A stretch of DNA of 6,920 nucleotides from CAYMRB01 sp964392615 (GCA_964392615.1 CAYMRB010000497.1:1-6920); one strand, 5' to 3'. Positions 1-5,782 are shown, counted from the first letter of the stretch. The notes: generated by a model not told the origin, from the sequence alone. Numbers and translations are program-made.

Positions 1-97
1 TTGTACTGCGCGCCTCCCGACGACGCGGCCACCCCCGACTCGAGGCAGCCGCGCGGCGGCCCGGTTCGTGCCCCGCATTCCTCGGCTTCCGGGGCGA

Positions 98-126
98 TTG
101 ACTTGGCTAGGGCGTCTTGCTATAAT
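98..126 (+). promoter_or_regulatory. Strong sigma70-type promoter for the hpf-ptsN-yvcK-ptsH-ptsI run
   Basis: A -35 box TTGACT (98-103) and a perfect -10 box TATAAT (121-126) are separated by exactly 17 bp. A TG dinucleotide at 118-119, one base before the -10 box, adds an extended -10 element. The match stands out in otherwise very GC-rich sequence. Transcription would begin near 132-135 and give a leader of about 105 nt before the hpf start at 240. No other convincing promoter is visible before 4405, so this one may drive all five downstream genes. That is inferred from spacing only. Confidence 0.8.
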
Positions 127-131
127 TCGCC

Positions 132-145
132 GGCCTTATAAGGTC
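132..145. promoter_or_regulatory. Palindrome at the predicted transcription start (possible operator)
   Basis: CCTTATAAGG (134-143) is a perfect 10-bp palindrome, and the outer bases at 132-133 and 144-145 are partly symmetric. It begins about where the promoter at 98-126 should initiate, a position where a repressor could block transcription. It is AT-rich in a GC-rich region. The site is short and no matching regulator is seen, so an operator role is only a suggestion. Confidence 0.25.
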
Positions 146-184
146 TTTCGCAGCCTTACGTTAGCGAGGCCGAGTCGGAGGTTT

Positions 185-202
185 GGCCGCCCGTGGGCGG
201 TC
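185..202 (+). other. Leader hairpin upstream of hpf
   Basis: Bases 185-191 can pair with 196-202 around the four-base loop 192-195 (CGTG), giving seven pairs, one of them G-U and five of the rest in the GCCGCC/GGCGG core. The hairpin lies in the predicted 5' leader, about 26 nt before the ribosome-binding site of hpf. No U-run follows, so it is not an intrinsic terminator. It could stabilise the transcript or do nothing. Confidence 0.35.
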
Positions 203-228
203 CGGACAACCGCGTTTCCCCATTCTTC

Positions 229-234
229 AAGGAG
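229..234 (+). promoter_or_regulatory. Ribosome-binding site that fixes the hpf start
   Basis: AAGGAG lies 5 bp before the ATG at 240. It selects this start over an in-frame ATG at 183, which has no comparable site and would add 19 residues (MAARGRSGQPRFPILQGDR) unlike the family N-terminus. The residues after ATG 240, MAPIVVTGRDERVT, open directly on the first strand of the HPF fold. Confidence 0.85.
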
Positions 235-239
235 ATCGC

Positions 240-638
240 ATGGCTCCCATTGTCGTCACGGGCCGCGATGAACGGGTCACCTCGCGTCACAAGCAACACG
301 CGCAGGACAAGCTCTCTAAGCTCGGCAAGTACTTCGACGGCATCCAGCGGATCGAGGCCGTGCTCGGCCACGATTCTCACGGTGCCGAGGCCGAGCTGGT
401 GATCTCGATCCGCAGCGGGAAGCCCCTCGTCTGCCATTCGAAGGGGAAGGAGCTCTACGCGGCCGTCGACACGGTTCTCGACAAGGCAGAGAAACAGCTG
501 ACGCGGCACAAGGAGAAGCTGAAGGGCCACAAGGGCGGCGGGCGAGCGGTTCCGCCGAGTCTGGAGCCGACCGAATCGGCCGCTGACGGGGAGGAAGAAG
601 GCTACCAGGACATCGTGGAGAAACGGGATTTCTCCTGA
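240..638 (+). CDS. hpf: Ribosome hibernation promoting factor, HPF/RaiA (YfiA) family
   Basis: This 132-residue protein would bind the 30S decoding centre of idle ribosomes and silence them in stationary phase or stress. Residues 1-95 have the family pattern: an opening strand IVVTGRDERVT (4-14), a helix with a basic face ending KLSKLGKYF (25-32), the strand AELVISI (51-57), then a long basic helix (about 68-95) rich in Lys, His and Arg with LYAAVDTVLDKAEKQL (72-87). A flexible Gly/Pro/acidic stretch (98-121) follows. The last residues, DIVEKRDFS, resemble the start of the C-terminal dimerisation domain of long HPFs, but the protein stops there. It is longer than E. coli HPF (about 95 residues) and much shorter than long HPF (about 180 or more). 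As the first gene after the promoter, next to ptsN, it mirrors the common hpf-ptsN order in proteobacteria. Confidence 0.92.
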   Translation: MAPIVVTGRDERVTSRHKQHAQDKLSKLGKYFDGIQRIEAVLGHDSHGAEAELVISIRSGKPLVCHSKGKELYAAVDTVLDKAEKQLTRHKEKLKGHKGGGRAVPPSLEPTESAADGEEEGYQDIVEKRDFS

Positions 639-737
639 GCCCGTCTCGTGCTCGTACCAGGGTCGCTGATCGCAACGAAGGCGGATCCGGTGGGTTCGCT
701 CGGTCCGGAGCCGGCGACGGTGGAGGTATCGGGATAG

Positions 738-1211
738 ATGAATCTCGTCGATCTGTTTCCACAGGGCTCGATGGTCCTTGACCTCCAGGCCCGGGACAAG
801 AAATCGGCTATTCGCGAGATGCTGCAGCATCTCGTCGAGATCGGTCGGCTCGAGGATGACGTCCTCAAGAAAGCCGAGCGAGCCGTCCACAAGCGTGAGA
901 GTCAGGCCTCGACCGGGATCGGGAAGTGGCTCGGCATCCCTCATGCCAAGGGCTGCTCGGCTGTCGACGGCCTGATCGGCGTGTACGGTCGCTCCACGGA
1001 CGGCGTGCCGTTCGAGTCGGTCGACGGCGAGCCCGTGCACGTGTTGTTTCTGGTGCTGTCGTCCATCGAGGGAGCCGACGATCACCTGGCGGTGATGAAG
1101 CGCATCGCCATGCTGCATCGCGACGAGAAGTCGCTGCGGTTCCTCAAGACCGCGACGGACGCGAGCCGCATCATCGAGATCTTCAAAGAAGCCGATGAGC
1201 AGTTCAGCTGA
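738..1211 (+). CDS. ptsN: PTS EIIA-type regulatory protein, PtsN (EIIA-Ntr)-like
   Basis: This 157-residue cytoplasmic protein has the fructose/mannitol-type EIIA fold (PTS_EIIA_2). It should accept phosphate from HPr on His69, seen in STGIGKWLGIPHAKG (58-72), which matches the family signature around the active histidine. The start fits the family: a short N-terminal segment MNLVDLFPQGSMVLDL followed by the helix KKSAIREMLQHLVEIGRL. A core strand HVLFLVLSS (101-109) precedes GADDHLAVMKRIAMLHRDE (112-130), where the DDHL motif and second helix are typical. No EIIB or EIIC partner is fused or adjacent, so it is probably a signalling output (potassium, nitrogen or envelope control in other bacteria) rather than a sugar transporter. 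GGAGG at 722-726 serves as ribosome-binding site. Its end overlaps the next gene by 17 bp, which suggests coupled translation. PtsN rather than a fructose-specific EIIA is inferred from the hpf neighbour. Confidence 0.9.
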   Translation: MNLVDLFPQGSMVLDLQARDKKSAIREMLQHLVEIGRLEDDVLKKAERAVHKRESQASTGIGKWLGIPHAKGCSAVDGLIGVYGRSTDGVPFESVDGEPVHVLFLVLSSIEGADDHLAVMKRIAMLHRDEKSLRFLKTATDASRIIEIFKEADEQFS

Positions 1212-2403
1212 TCCCGAGTCGCAGCGCGGCTTGCCTCGCGCGCCGGGGCCGGACCCTGGCCCGCGGTCGGCTCGACAGCCCAGCGGTCCGGCTCCACGCG
1301 TCGTCGCGTTCGGCGGCGGTACGGGCATGGCGGCCTTGCTCCAAGGGCTCAAGGCGTACACCGACCAGATCACGGCCGTCGTGACGGTGACCGACAACGG
1401 CGGCAGCTCGGGGCGCCTGCGCTACGAGTTCGACATGGTCGCGCCGGGCGATATCCGCAACTGCCTCATGGCGCTGGCCGATGTCGATCCCCTGGTCGCG
1501 CAGGCCTTCCAGTACCGCTTCGACGAGGCCGAGTTCAAGGACCACTGCTTCGGCAATCTGTTCATCACGGTCATGTCCCGGCTGGTCGGCGATTTCGGCC
1601 TGGCGATCGGCGAGCTCAACCGGCTCCTGAACGTCCGCGGTCGGGTCGTGCCGGCGACGTCGACGAAGGTCTCGCTGGTCGCCGAGCATCCGGACGGGTC
1701 GAAGTCGACCGGCGAGGTCCAGATCACGCGCAGCGGCAAGCGGATTCAGAAAGTCGAGATTCGTCCGGGCCCGATCGAGCTGTCTCCCGAGATTCGAGCC
1801 GCCGTCCGCGAGGCCGACCTGTTCCTGTTCGGCCCGGGCAGTCTGTACACGAGCGTGCTGCCGAATCTCCTGATCGACGGCCTCGTCGAAGAGATCGCGG
1901 CGACCGGGAAGCCGCGGGTCTATGTCTGCAATATCATGACCCAGCCCGGTGAGACCGACTCGTACACACTGAGCGACCACCTCCGCGCGCTCCGCGTGCA
2001 CGTCGGCGACGACTTCCCCGACGCGGTGGTCGCGCACAACGGCCAAGTCCCGGAGCGTGTGCTGCGGAAGTATCGCTTGTCCGGTGCCGTTCCGGTCCTC
2101 TGCGATCTCGCCGACCATCCGGAGTTTCATGACGTCCGACTCATCGCGGAGAACTTCTTCTCCGAGGGCGCCGCGCCCGAGCCGCCTGCCGAGGCCTCGG
2201 ACGTCGAGGCCGGAGCGGGTGGGACTGCGAGAGGCGGGCCGGCCGGCAAGAGGTCGCCCGAGGTCGCCCGCGGGACGGCCCGTCACGACTCAGAGGTCCT
2301 CGCGGGCGTCATCGACACGGAATTCCTGAAGCCTCTGACCGCCGCGGCAGCCGCCGCCGAGGGAGAAAAGACCCGGAGCCATGGAGCTCGAGCAATCCGT
2401 TAA
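1195..2403 (+). CDS. yvcK: YvcK/CofD-like (UPF0052) gluconeogenesis factor family protein
   Basis: This 402-residue protein belongs to the CofD-like family whose Bacillus member YvcK binds UDP-sugars and is needed for growth on gluconeogenic carbon sources and for normal cell shape. Visible motifs in order are the nucleotide-binding loop VVAFGGGTGM (36-45), VTDNGGSSGRLR (65-76), PGDIRNC (84-90), FGNLFI (119-124), LFGPGSLYTSVLPNL (211-225) and VYVCNIMTQPGETDSYT (242-258). These make the family call firm. It is longer than the roughly 315-residue Bacillus protein because of a Pro-rich N-terminal stretch (1-34) and an Ala/Pro/Gly-rich insert (about 325-361) before the conserved RHDSEVLAGVI (363-373). 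The ATG at 1195 lies inside the end of ptsN; the next in-frame ATG is inside the GGGTGM loop, so only TTG at 1231 is a realistic alternative start. The gene overlaps ptsH by 23 bp. It is more likely regulatory than F420 biosynthesis (true CofD), because no F420 genes are nearby. Confidence 0.9.
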   Translation: MSSSADPESQRGLPRAPGPDPGPRSARQPSGPAPRVVAFGGGTGMAALLQGLKAYTDQITAVVTVTDNGGSSGRLRYEFDMVAPGDIRNCLMALADVDPLVAQAFQYRFDEAEFKDHCFGNLFITVMSRLVGDFGLAIGELNRLLNVRGRVVPATSTKVSLVAEHPDGSKSTGEVQITRSGKRIQKVEIRPGPIELSPEIRAAVREADLFLFGPGSLYTSVLPNLLIDGLVEEIAATGKPRVYVCNIMTQPGETDSYTLSDHLRALRVHVGDDFPDAVVAHNGQVPERVLRKYRLSGAVPVLCDLADHPEFHDVRLIAENFFSEGAAPEPPAEASDVEAGAGGTARGGPAGKRSPEVARGTARHDSEVLAGVIDTEFLKPLTAAAAAAEGEKTRSHGARAIR

Positions 2404-2656
2404 CGTTTCCAACACGTACGGGCTTCACGCGCGTGCGTCGACACTGCTTGCGAACCTGGCCGGAAAATTCCAGTCCGAGGTCCGCATCTCGACCATGGAT
2501 TGTCCCGAGCCGGTCGATGCCAAGAGCATTCTCGAGATCATGAGCATGGGGGCCGAGAAGGGCCAGGAGCTGCGCCTCTGGATCTGCGGCGACGACGCGG
2601 AGCGGGCCATGCAGGCGATCCTGGACCTCTTCGAGCGGAAGTTCGACGAAGAGTGA
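2381..2656 (+). CDS. ptsH: HPr-type phosphocarrier protein of the PTS
   Basis: This 91-residue protein is the small phosphocarrier that takes phosphate from enzyme I on His16 and hands it to EIIA proteins such as the PtsN-like protein two genes upstream. The active-site loop reads TYGLHARAST (12-21): His16 and Arg18 are present, but the usual proline after Arg is Ala19. A second site, DAKSILEIMSMGAEKGQEL (46-64), keeps the serine (Ser49, equivalent to Ser46 of Bacillus HPr) phosphorylated by HPr kinase/phosphorylase, in its usual context. With both sites the protein resembles regulatory HPr of Firmicutes and many deltaproteobacteria rather than NPr. A weak GGGAG (2361-2365) lies 15 bp before the start, and the start is within yvcK, so translation is probably coupled. 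The ptsI start follows 7 bp after the stop. Confidence 0.93.
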   Translation: MELEQSVNVSNTYGLHARASTLLANLAGKFQSEVRISTMDCPEPVDAKSILEIMSMGAEKGQELRLWICGDDAERAMQAILDLFERKFDEE

Positions 2657-2663
2657 GACCCGC

Positions 2664-3836
2664 ATGGAAATCCGCACGGGTATAGGCGTTTCACCCGGAA
2701 TCTCGATCTCGAAAGCCATCGTGCTTCACGAGCAGGATCTCCGTGTTCACCGCCGCTTCGTCGCATGGTTCCGTATCGATGCCGAGGTCGACCGGTTCGA
2801 TCGCGCGGTCGAGGCCGTCGCCGCCGAGATCGACAGTGACATCGAAGGGCTCGACGAGGATCTCAACATCGCGCGTCAGGTGCTTGCCACGCATCGCGAC
2901 ATGGTCCGTGATCCCGGACTGCGCAAGCAGGTCGTAGAGCGGATCCGTACGAAGCAGAATACCGTCGAGTACGCGCTGACCAGCGTCATTCTCGAGTACC
3001 ACAAGCGGTTCGAGACGATGAGTTCGGCGTACATCGCCGAGCGCGCTCATGACTTGGCCGATATCGAACGGAAGATGCTTCGCTACCTCCTGGGCAAGGA
3101 GGATCCGGACGCCACGAGCGGGCCGGACGACGAAGATGAGCGCTTCGTGCTGATCTCGCACGATCTCACGCCGAGCCAGACCGCCTCGCTCGACAAGGAG
3201 CGCGTCCAGGGATTCGCGATCGACGTCGGCGGGCGCACGTCGCACACGGCGATCATGGCTCGTGCCATGCAGCTCCCTGCGGTCGTCGGGCTCAAGGACA
3301 TCACACGCGTAGTCGGCGGTGGCGAGTCGATCATCATCGACGGTCACGCCGGGCTCGTCATCGTCGACCCCGACGAGGAGACCCTCGGGCGCTATCGCGG
3401 TCGGTCGGAGCATCGCGCGACTTCTACGCTCAGCTGCACGAGCAAGTCGGCTGGCCGGCGGAGACCATCGACGGCTACGAGATCCGCCTCGCCGCGAATA
3501 TCGAGCTGCCGGAGGAGATCCCGACCGCACTCGAGTGGGGCGCGCGCGGCATCGGTCTCTACCGCACGGAGTTTCTCTACGAGCTGGGGACTCCCGACGA
3601 AGAGCTCCACCTGCGAACCTATCGGCGCGCGATCAAGGCCCTCGGCGGGCGCGAGCTCGTCATCCGGACGCTCGACGCCGGCGCGGACAAGTTCCATCAG
3701 GAGGCCGTCGGGTCGCCAGAGCCTAACCCGTTTCTCGGGTGCCGGTCCATCCGACTCTGTCTGGAGAACCTCGCGCTCTTCCGCGACCAGATTCGCGCCA
3801 TCCTCCAGGCCTCGGTCCTCGGGCCGGTCAAGCTGA
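2664..3836 (+). CDS. ptsI: Enzyme I of the PTS (PEP-protein phosphotransferase), N-terminal part; frame broken
   Basis: Enzyme I autophosphorylates from PEP and passes the phosphate to HPr, encoded just upstream. Residues 1-252 are genuine: the N-terminus TGIGVSPGISISKAIV (5-20), a helical HPr-binding region (about 40-145), then the phosphohistidine domain with FVLISHDLTPSQTA (161-174) and the active-site signature GGRTSHTAIMARAMQLPAVV (189-208), His194 being the phosphorylated residue. IIIDGHAGLVIVDPDEETLGRYR (223-245) ends this domain. From about 3420 the frame encodes Ser/Arg-rich nonsense up to a stop at 3834-3836, because a base appears to be missing near 3413-3424. The real continuation lies in another frame to 4405. 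The nonsense tail stays open only because GC-rich DNA has few stop codons. As sequenced, this product would lack the PEP-binding barrel. Confidence 0.9.
   Translation: MEIRTGIGVSPGISISKAIVLHEQDLRVHRRFVAWFRIDAEVDRFDRAVEAVAAEIDSDIEGLDEDLNIARQVLATHRDMVRDPGLRKQVVERIRTKQNTVEYALTSVILEYHKRFETMSSAYIAERAHDLADIERKMLRYLLGKEDPDATSGPDDEDERFVLISHDLTPSQTASLDKERVQGFAIDVGGRTSHTAIMARAMQLPAVVGLKDITRVVGGGESIIIDGHAGLVIVDPDEETLGRYRGRSEHRATSTLSCTSKSAGRRRPSTATRSASPRISSCRRRSRPHSSGARAASVSTARSFSTSWGLPTKSSTCEPIGARSRPSAGASSSSGRSTPARTSSIRRPSGRQSLTRFSGAGPSDSVWRTSRSSATRFAPSSRPRSSGRSS
3411..3424 (+). other. ptsI: Single-base frameshift within ptsI
   Basis: Upstream, the protein reads through GRYRGRSEHRA (codon 252 at 3417-3419). 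Downstream, the sensible reading is DFYAQLHEQ with GAC at 3419-3421, so one base is missing. The local sequence CGCGCGAC suggests a lost G, as GCG-GAC would read Ala-Asp. With one base restored, 2664-4405 gives 581 codons including the stop. The linker between VDP and PAE then has 28 residues, as I recall for E. coli enzyme I. No X-XXY-YYZ slippery heptamer is visible, so programmed -1 frameshifting is unlikely. Confidence 0.85.
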
Positions 3837-4405
3837 TGCTGCCGATGGTGTCCAGCCTCGACGAGATCCTCGAGTCGAAGGCGTTCATCGCCAGCGTGAG
3901 CGAGGAGCTCGTGGCCGAGGGCATCGAGATCTGCCCGCACATTCCAGTCGGGATCATGGTCGAGGTCCCGTCGATCGCGATGATCGCCGATCGCGTCGCG
4001 GACGAGGTCGACTTCTTCAGCATCGGCACCAACGATCTCGTGCAGTACTGCCTGGCGGTCGATCGGGTGAACGAGCGCGTCGCGCATCTCTATCAGCCGA
4101 CGCACCCGGCGATCCTGCGCATGATCCAACGCGTTATCGACGCCGGATCCCGCTCGGGAATACCGGTCTCCATCTGCGGCGAGATGTGTAGCGAGCCGAT
4201 CTATACGGTATTGCTACTCGGGCTCGGACTGCGGAGCTTCAGCGTCAGTCCGATCGCGATCCCCACCGTCAAGCGGATCGTGCGTCAGATCACGATGCGC
4301 GAGGCGTACGAGGTCGCGGAGGAGTGCCTCAAGTGCGACCGTGCCGTCGAGAGTCAGGCGATTCTCGACGAACGCGTGCGCGGGCTCCTGCCCGATTTCG
4401 ATTAG
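3419..4405 (+). CDS. ptsI: Enzyme I of the PTS, C-terminal PEP-binding part (continuation after frameshift)
   Basis: This open stretch encodes the C-terminal TIM-barrel of enzyme I, which binds PEP and Mg2+ and dimerises. Numbering follows the repaired 580-residue protein. The linker ends PAETIDGYEIRLAANIELP. Then come GIGLYRTEFLY with PEP-binding Arg301, VIRTLDAGADKF with Arg335, NPFLGCRSIRL, KLMLPMVSSLDE, GIMVEVPSIA with the metal-ligand Glu434, DFFSIGTNDLVQY with Asn457 and Asp458, and SICGEM with catalytic Cys505. All residues expected from E. coli enzyme I (Arg296, Arg332, Glu431, Asn454, Asp455, Cys502) have counterparts about three positions later. No ATG or GTG occurs in this frame between the shift and 3836, so a gene finder would probably start at the ATG at 3836, in the middle of the barrel. 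The lack of decay argues for a sequencing error or a very recent mutation. Confidence 0.9.
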   Translation, partial: DFYAQLHEQVGWPAETIDGYEIRLAANIELPEEIPTALEWGARGIGLYRTEFLYELGTPDEELHLRTYRRAIKALGGRELVIRTLDAGADKFHQEAVGSPEPNPFLGCRSIRLCLENLALFRDQIRAILQASVLGPVKLMLPMVSSLDEILESKAFIASVSEELVAEGIEICPHIPVGIMVEVPSIAMIADRVADEVDFFSIGTNDLVQYCLAVDRVNERVAHLYQPTHPAILRMIQRVIDAGSRSGIPVSICGEMCSEPIYTVLLLGLGLRSFSVSPIAIPTVKRIVRQITMREAYEVAEECLKCDRAVESQAILDERVRGLLPDFD

Positions 4406-4720
4406 CGCCGTCGATATCGGATCCTCCGGATTCAACTGCCAGGTAATCCTGCCCGCTTGACCGGAAACAGGTCGACGGGGCCGGGTCTCGTTGTGGAGGA
4501 TCCTGGCGGTTTTTCGGCAGTTCCGGGCGGTTTCAGCCACGCCGAGGCTCGCGTTCCGTCGCGCACGGCGTTTGCCGTGGAGAGCGACGCAGTGATTTCC
4601 CGATAGATAGCGCGTCGAGGCGGTATTCCTGTCCCGCCGAGTCGCACGTCGTGTCGATCGCCCGTCGAACGGTCGGCTGGTGAATCGGCGCCAACCTCGG
4701 AGTCCCCTGGGGATACGTCC
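4406..4720. other. Non-coding gap between the PTS cluster and pilMNO
   Basis: These 315 bp separate ptsI from pilM and hold no ORF with recognisable protein content on either strand. A clear terminator after ptsI is not visible: the short pairings present lack a T-run. A six-pair hairpin with loop GTTT lies at 4564-4579 (CACGGC/GCCGTG). GGCGGTTT occurs twice, at 4505-4512 and 4526-4533. A small inverted repeat TCCCC-T-GGGGA (4703-4713) covers the pilM ribosome-binding region. No consensus sigma70 promoter comparable with the one at 98-126 is seen. The gap probably carries the pil operon promoter. Confidence 0.55.
4504..4519 (+). promoter_or_regulatory. Weak sigma54-like promoter candidate for pilMNO
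   Basis: TGGCGGTTTTTCGGCA places GG and GC elements at the correct -24/-12 spacing (10 bases between them) and matches TGGC at the -24 element plus GCA at -12. The AC of TGGCAC and the TT of TTGC are not matched. Transcription would start near 4530 and leave a long leader of about 190 nt. Sigma54 control is known for some type IV pilus genes, mainly pilA, so the context is reasonable but the match is imperfect. Confidence 0.22.
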
Positions 4721-5761
4721 ATGCTGGGAAAGAAGAAGAGTCTCGTGGGTCTCGACATCGGCTCCCACGAGATCAAGGCGATCGAGCTGACCGAGGTCCG
4801 CGATTCGATCCGGTTGACCGGATTCGGCGCCGTTCCGGTCGAGGGGGAGGACGATATCCCCCTCGCTCTGTCCGCGCTATTCCGCGATAGCGGCATCAAG
4901 ACGCGTCGTGTCGCGACCGCAGTGTCGGGGAAGTCCGTGATCATCCGCTACATCAACATGCCGGTGATGTCGGACGACGAGATGAAGAGCGCGCTGCGCT
5001 TCGAGGCCGACAAGTACATTCCATTCGAGGTCGATGAGGTCGTTCTCGATTGCGTACGCCTCGGAGATTTCGGCGAGACGACGAACTCGTCCGGCGAGAA
5101 GGAGATGAAAGTTCTTCTCGTTGCCGTGAAGCAGACGGTGATAGACGAGCGCGTTCAGCTGATCCAGGGCGCAGGACTCACGCCCGCGGTGATCGACGTC
5201 GACACGTTCGCGTTGGGCAACGCGTTCGAGTTCAACAACATGCACAGTCCGCGCGTCGAGGACGAGGAGCGCGTGATCGGCCTCGTCGATATCGGCGCGG
5301 AGAAGACGAGCATCAACATCATCAAGAACAACACGTCGTACTTCTCTCGCGAGGTCTACCTGGCCGGCAACGAGTTCACCGAGGCGATCTCGCGTCGACT
5401 CGGCATGGATTCGGTCGAGGCGGACGAGCTCAAGCTCAATCCCGACGACAAGGAGGAGACGCTCGAGGAGTGCATCCTCCCGACCCTCGACGACCTCGCG
5501 AACGAGATTCACCTGTCGCTCGACTACTACGAGAACCAGTACGACCGCGAGGTCGACGAGGTGTTCGTATCCGGCGGCAGCAGCCTGATTCCGGGAGTCC
5601 AGGGCGCATTCGAGCGCGTCTTCAACCGACGCGTCAGCTTCTGGGACCCGACGGAAAACCTCGACGTCAAGATCGACCGCGTCGACCCGGAAGACCTGAA
5701 GGCCTCTGCCGCGCACCTGGTCGTCGCCACCGGGCTTGCCGCCAGGATCACCGACCGCTGA
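4721..5761 (+). CDS. pilM: Type IV pilus assembly protein PilM
   Basis: This 346-residue actin/FtsA-like ATPase sits on the cytoplasmic face of the inner membrane, binds the N-terminal tail of PilN and links the pilus motor to the PilN-PilO platform. Nucleotide-binding motifs of the actin fold are visible: phosphate-1 VGLDIGSHEIKAIEL (9-23), phosphate-2 IGLVDIGAEKTSINII (186-201) and the adenosine motif VFVSGGSSLIPGV (281-293). SYFSREVYLAGNEFTEAI (206-223) and the segment ALRFEADKYIPFEVDEVVLD (91-110) also fit the family. Length is normal (about 350). There is no signal peptide or membrane segment, as expected. GGGGA at 4709-4713 serves as ribosome-binding site. pilN follows after 31 bp, so this opens the conserved pilMNO operon. 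Confidence 0.94.
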   Translation: MLGKKKSLVGLDIGSHEIKAIELTEVRDSIRLTGFGAVPVEGEDDIPLALSALFRDSGIKTRRVATAVSGKSVIIRYINMPVMSDDEMKSALRFEADKYIPFEVDEVVLDCVRLGDFGETTNSSGEKEMKVLLVAVKQTVIDERVQLIQGAGLTPAVIDVDTFALGNAFEFNNMHSPRVEDEERVIGLVDIGAEKTSINIIKNNTSYFSREVYLAGNEFTEAISRRLGMDSVEADELKLNPDDKEETLEECILPTLDDLANEIHLSLDYYENQYDREVDEVFVSGGSSLIPGVQGAFERVFNRRVSFWDPTENLDVKIDRVDPEDLKASAAHLVVATGLAARITDR

Positions 5762-5775
5762 CGACGGGATACAGA

Positions 5776-5782
5776 AGGAAGG
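5776..5782 (+). promoter_or_regulatory. Ribosome-binding site that fixes the pilN start
   Basis: AAGGAAG lies 10 bp before the ATG at 5793. It supports this start over an in-frame ATG at 5736, which lies inside pilM and would add 19 residues ahead of the family-typical MIHINLLP N-terminus. Confidence 0.8.

Noticed and set aside
1..141. Open frame from the window start to TAA at 139-141, possibly the tail of an upstream gene
   Set aside because: It is open and GC-rich at third positions, but the residues show no motif and the frame runs through the strong promoter at 98-126. The true end of any upstream gene cannot be set from this window.
156..1397. Long antisense open frame (413 codons, - strand) across hpf and ptsN
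   Set aside because: Its content is an Arg/Asp/Leu-rich mirror of the + strand genes with no family motif. Strong C/G preference at third positions on the + strand removes stop codons from the complement.
1204..2286. Long antisense open frame (360 codons, - strand) opposite yvcK
   Set aside because: The + strand carries the unmistakable YvcK motifs over the same bases, and the antisense product has no recognisable domain.
3411..3424. Programmed -1 ribosomal frameshifting in ptsI
   Set aside because: No slippery heptamer or clear downstream pseudoknot is seen, and the shift falls in a linker. I know of no enzyme I made this way. A lost base is simpler.
3834..3838. TGATG stop-start overlap that looks like translational coupling of two genes
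   Set aside because: The TGA belongs to the out-of-frame tail of ptsI, and the ATG is an internal Met in the conserved KLMLPMVSS segment of the barrel. It is a by-product of the frameshift.
4564..4579. Hairpin CACGGC-GTTT-GCCGTG as a terminator for the ptsI transcript
   Set aside because: The stem is only six pairs, lies about 160 bp after the stop and has no T-run behind it.
4214..4944. Antisense frames covering the ptsI-pilM gap (- strand, 4214-4768 and 4432-4944)
   Set aside because: Both overlap conserved genes at their ends, read as Arg/Thr/Pro-rich sequence without motifs, and have no credible start region.
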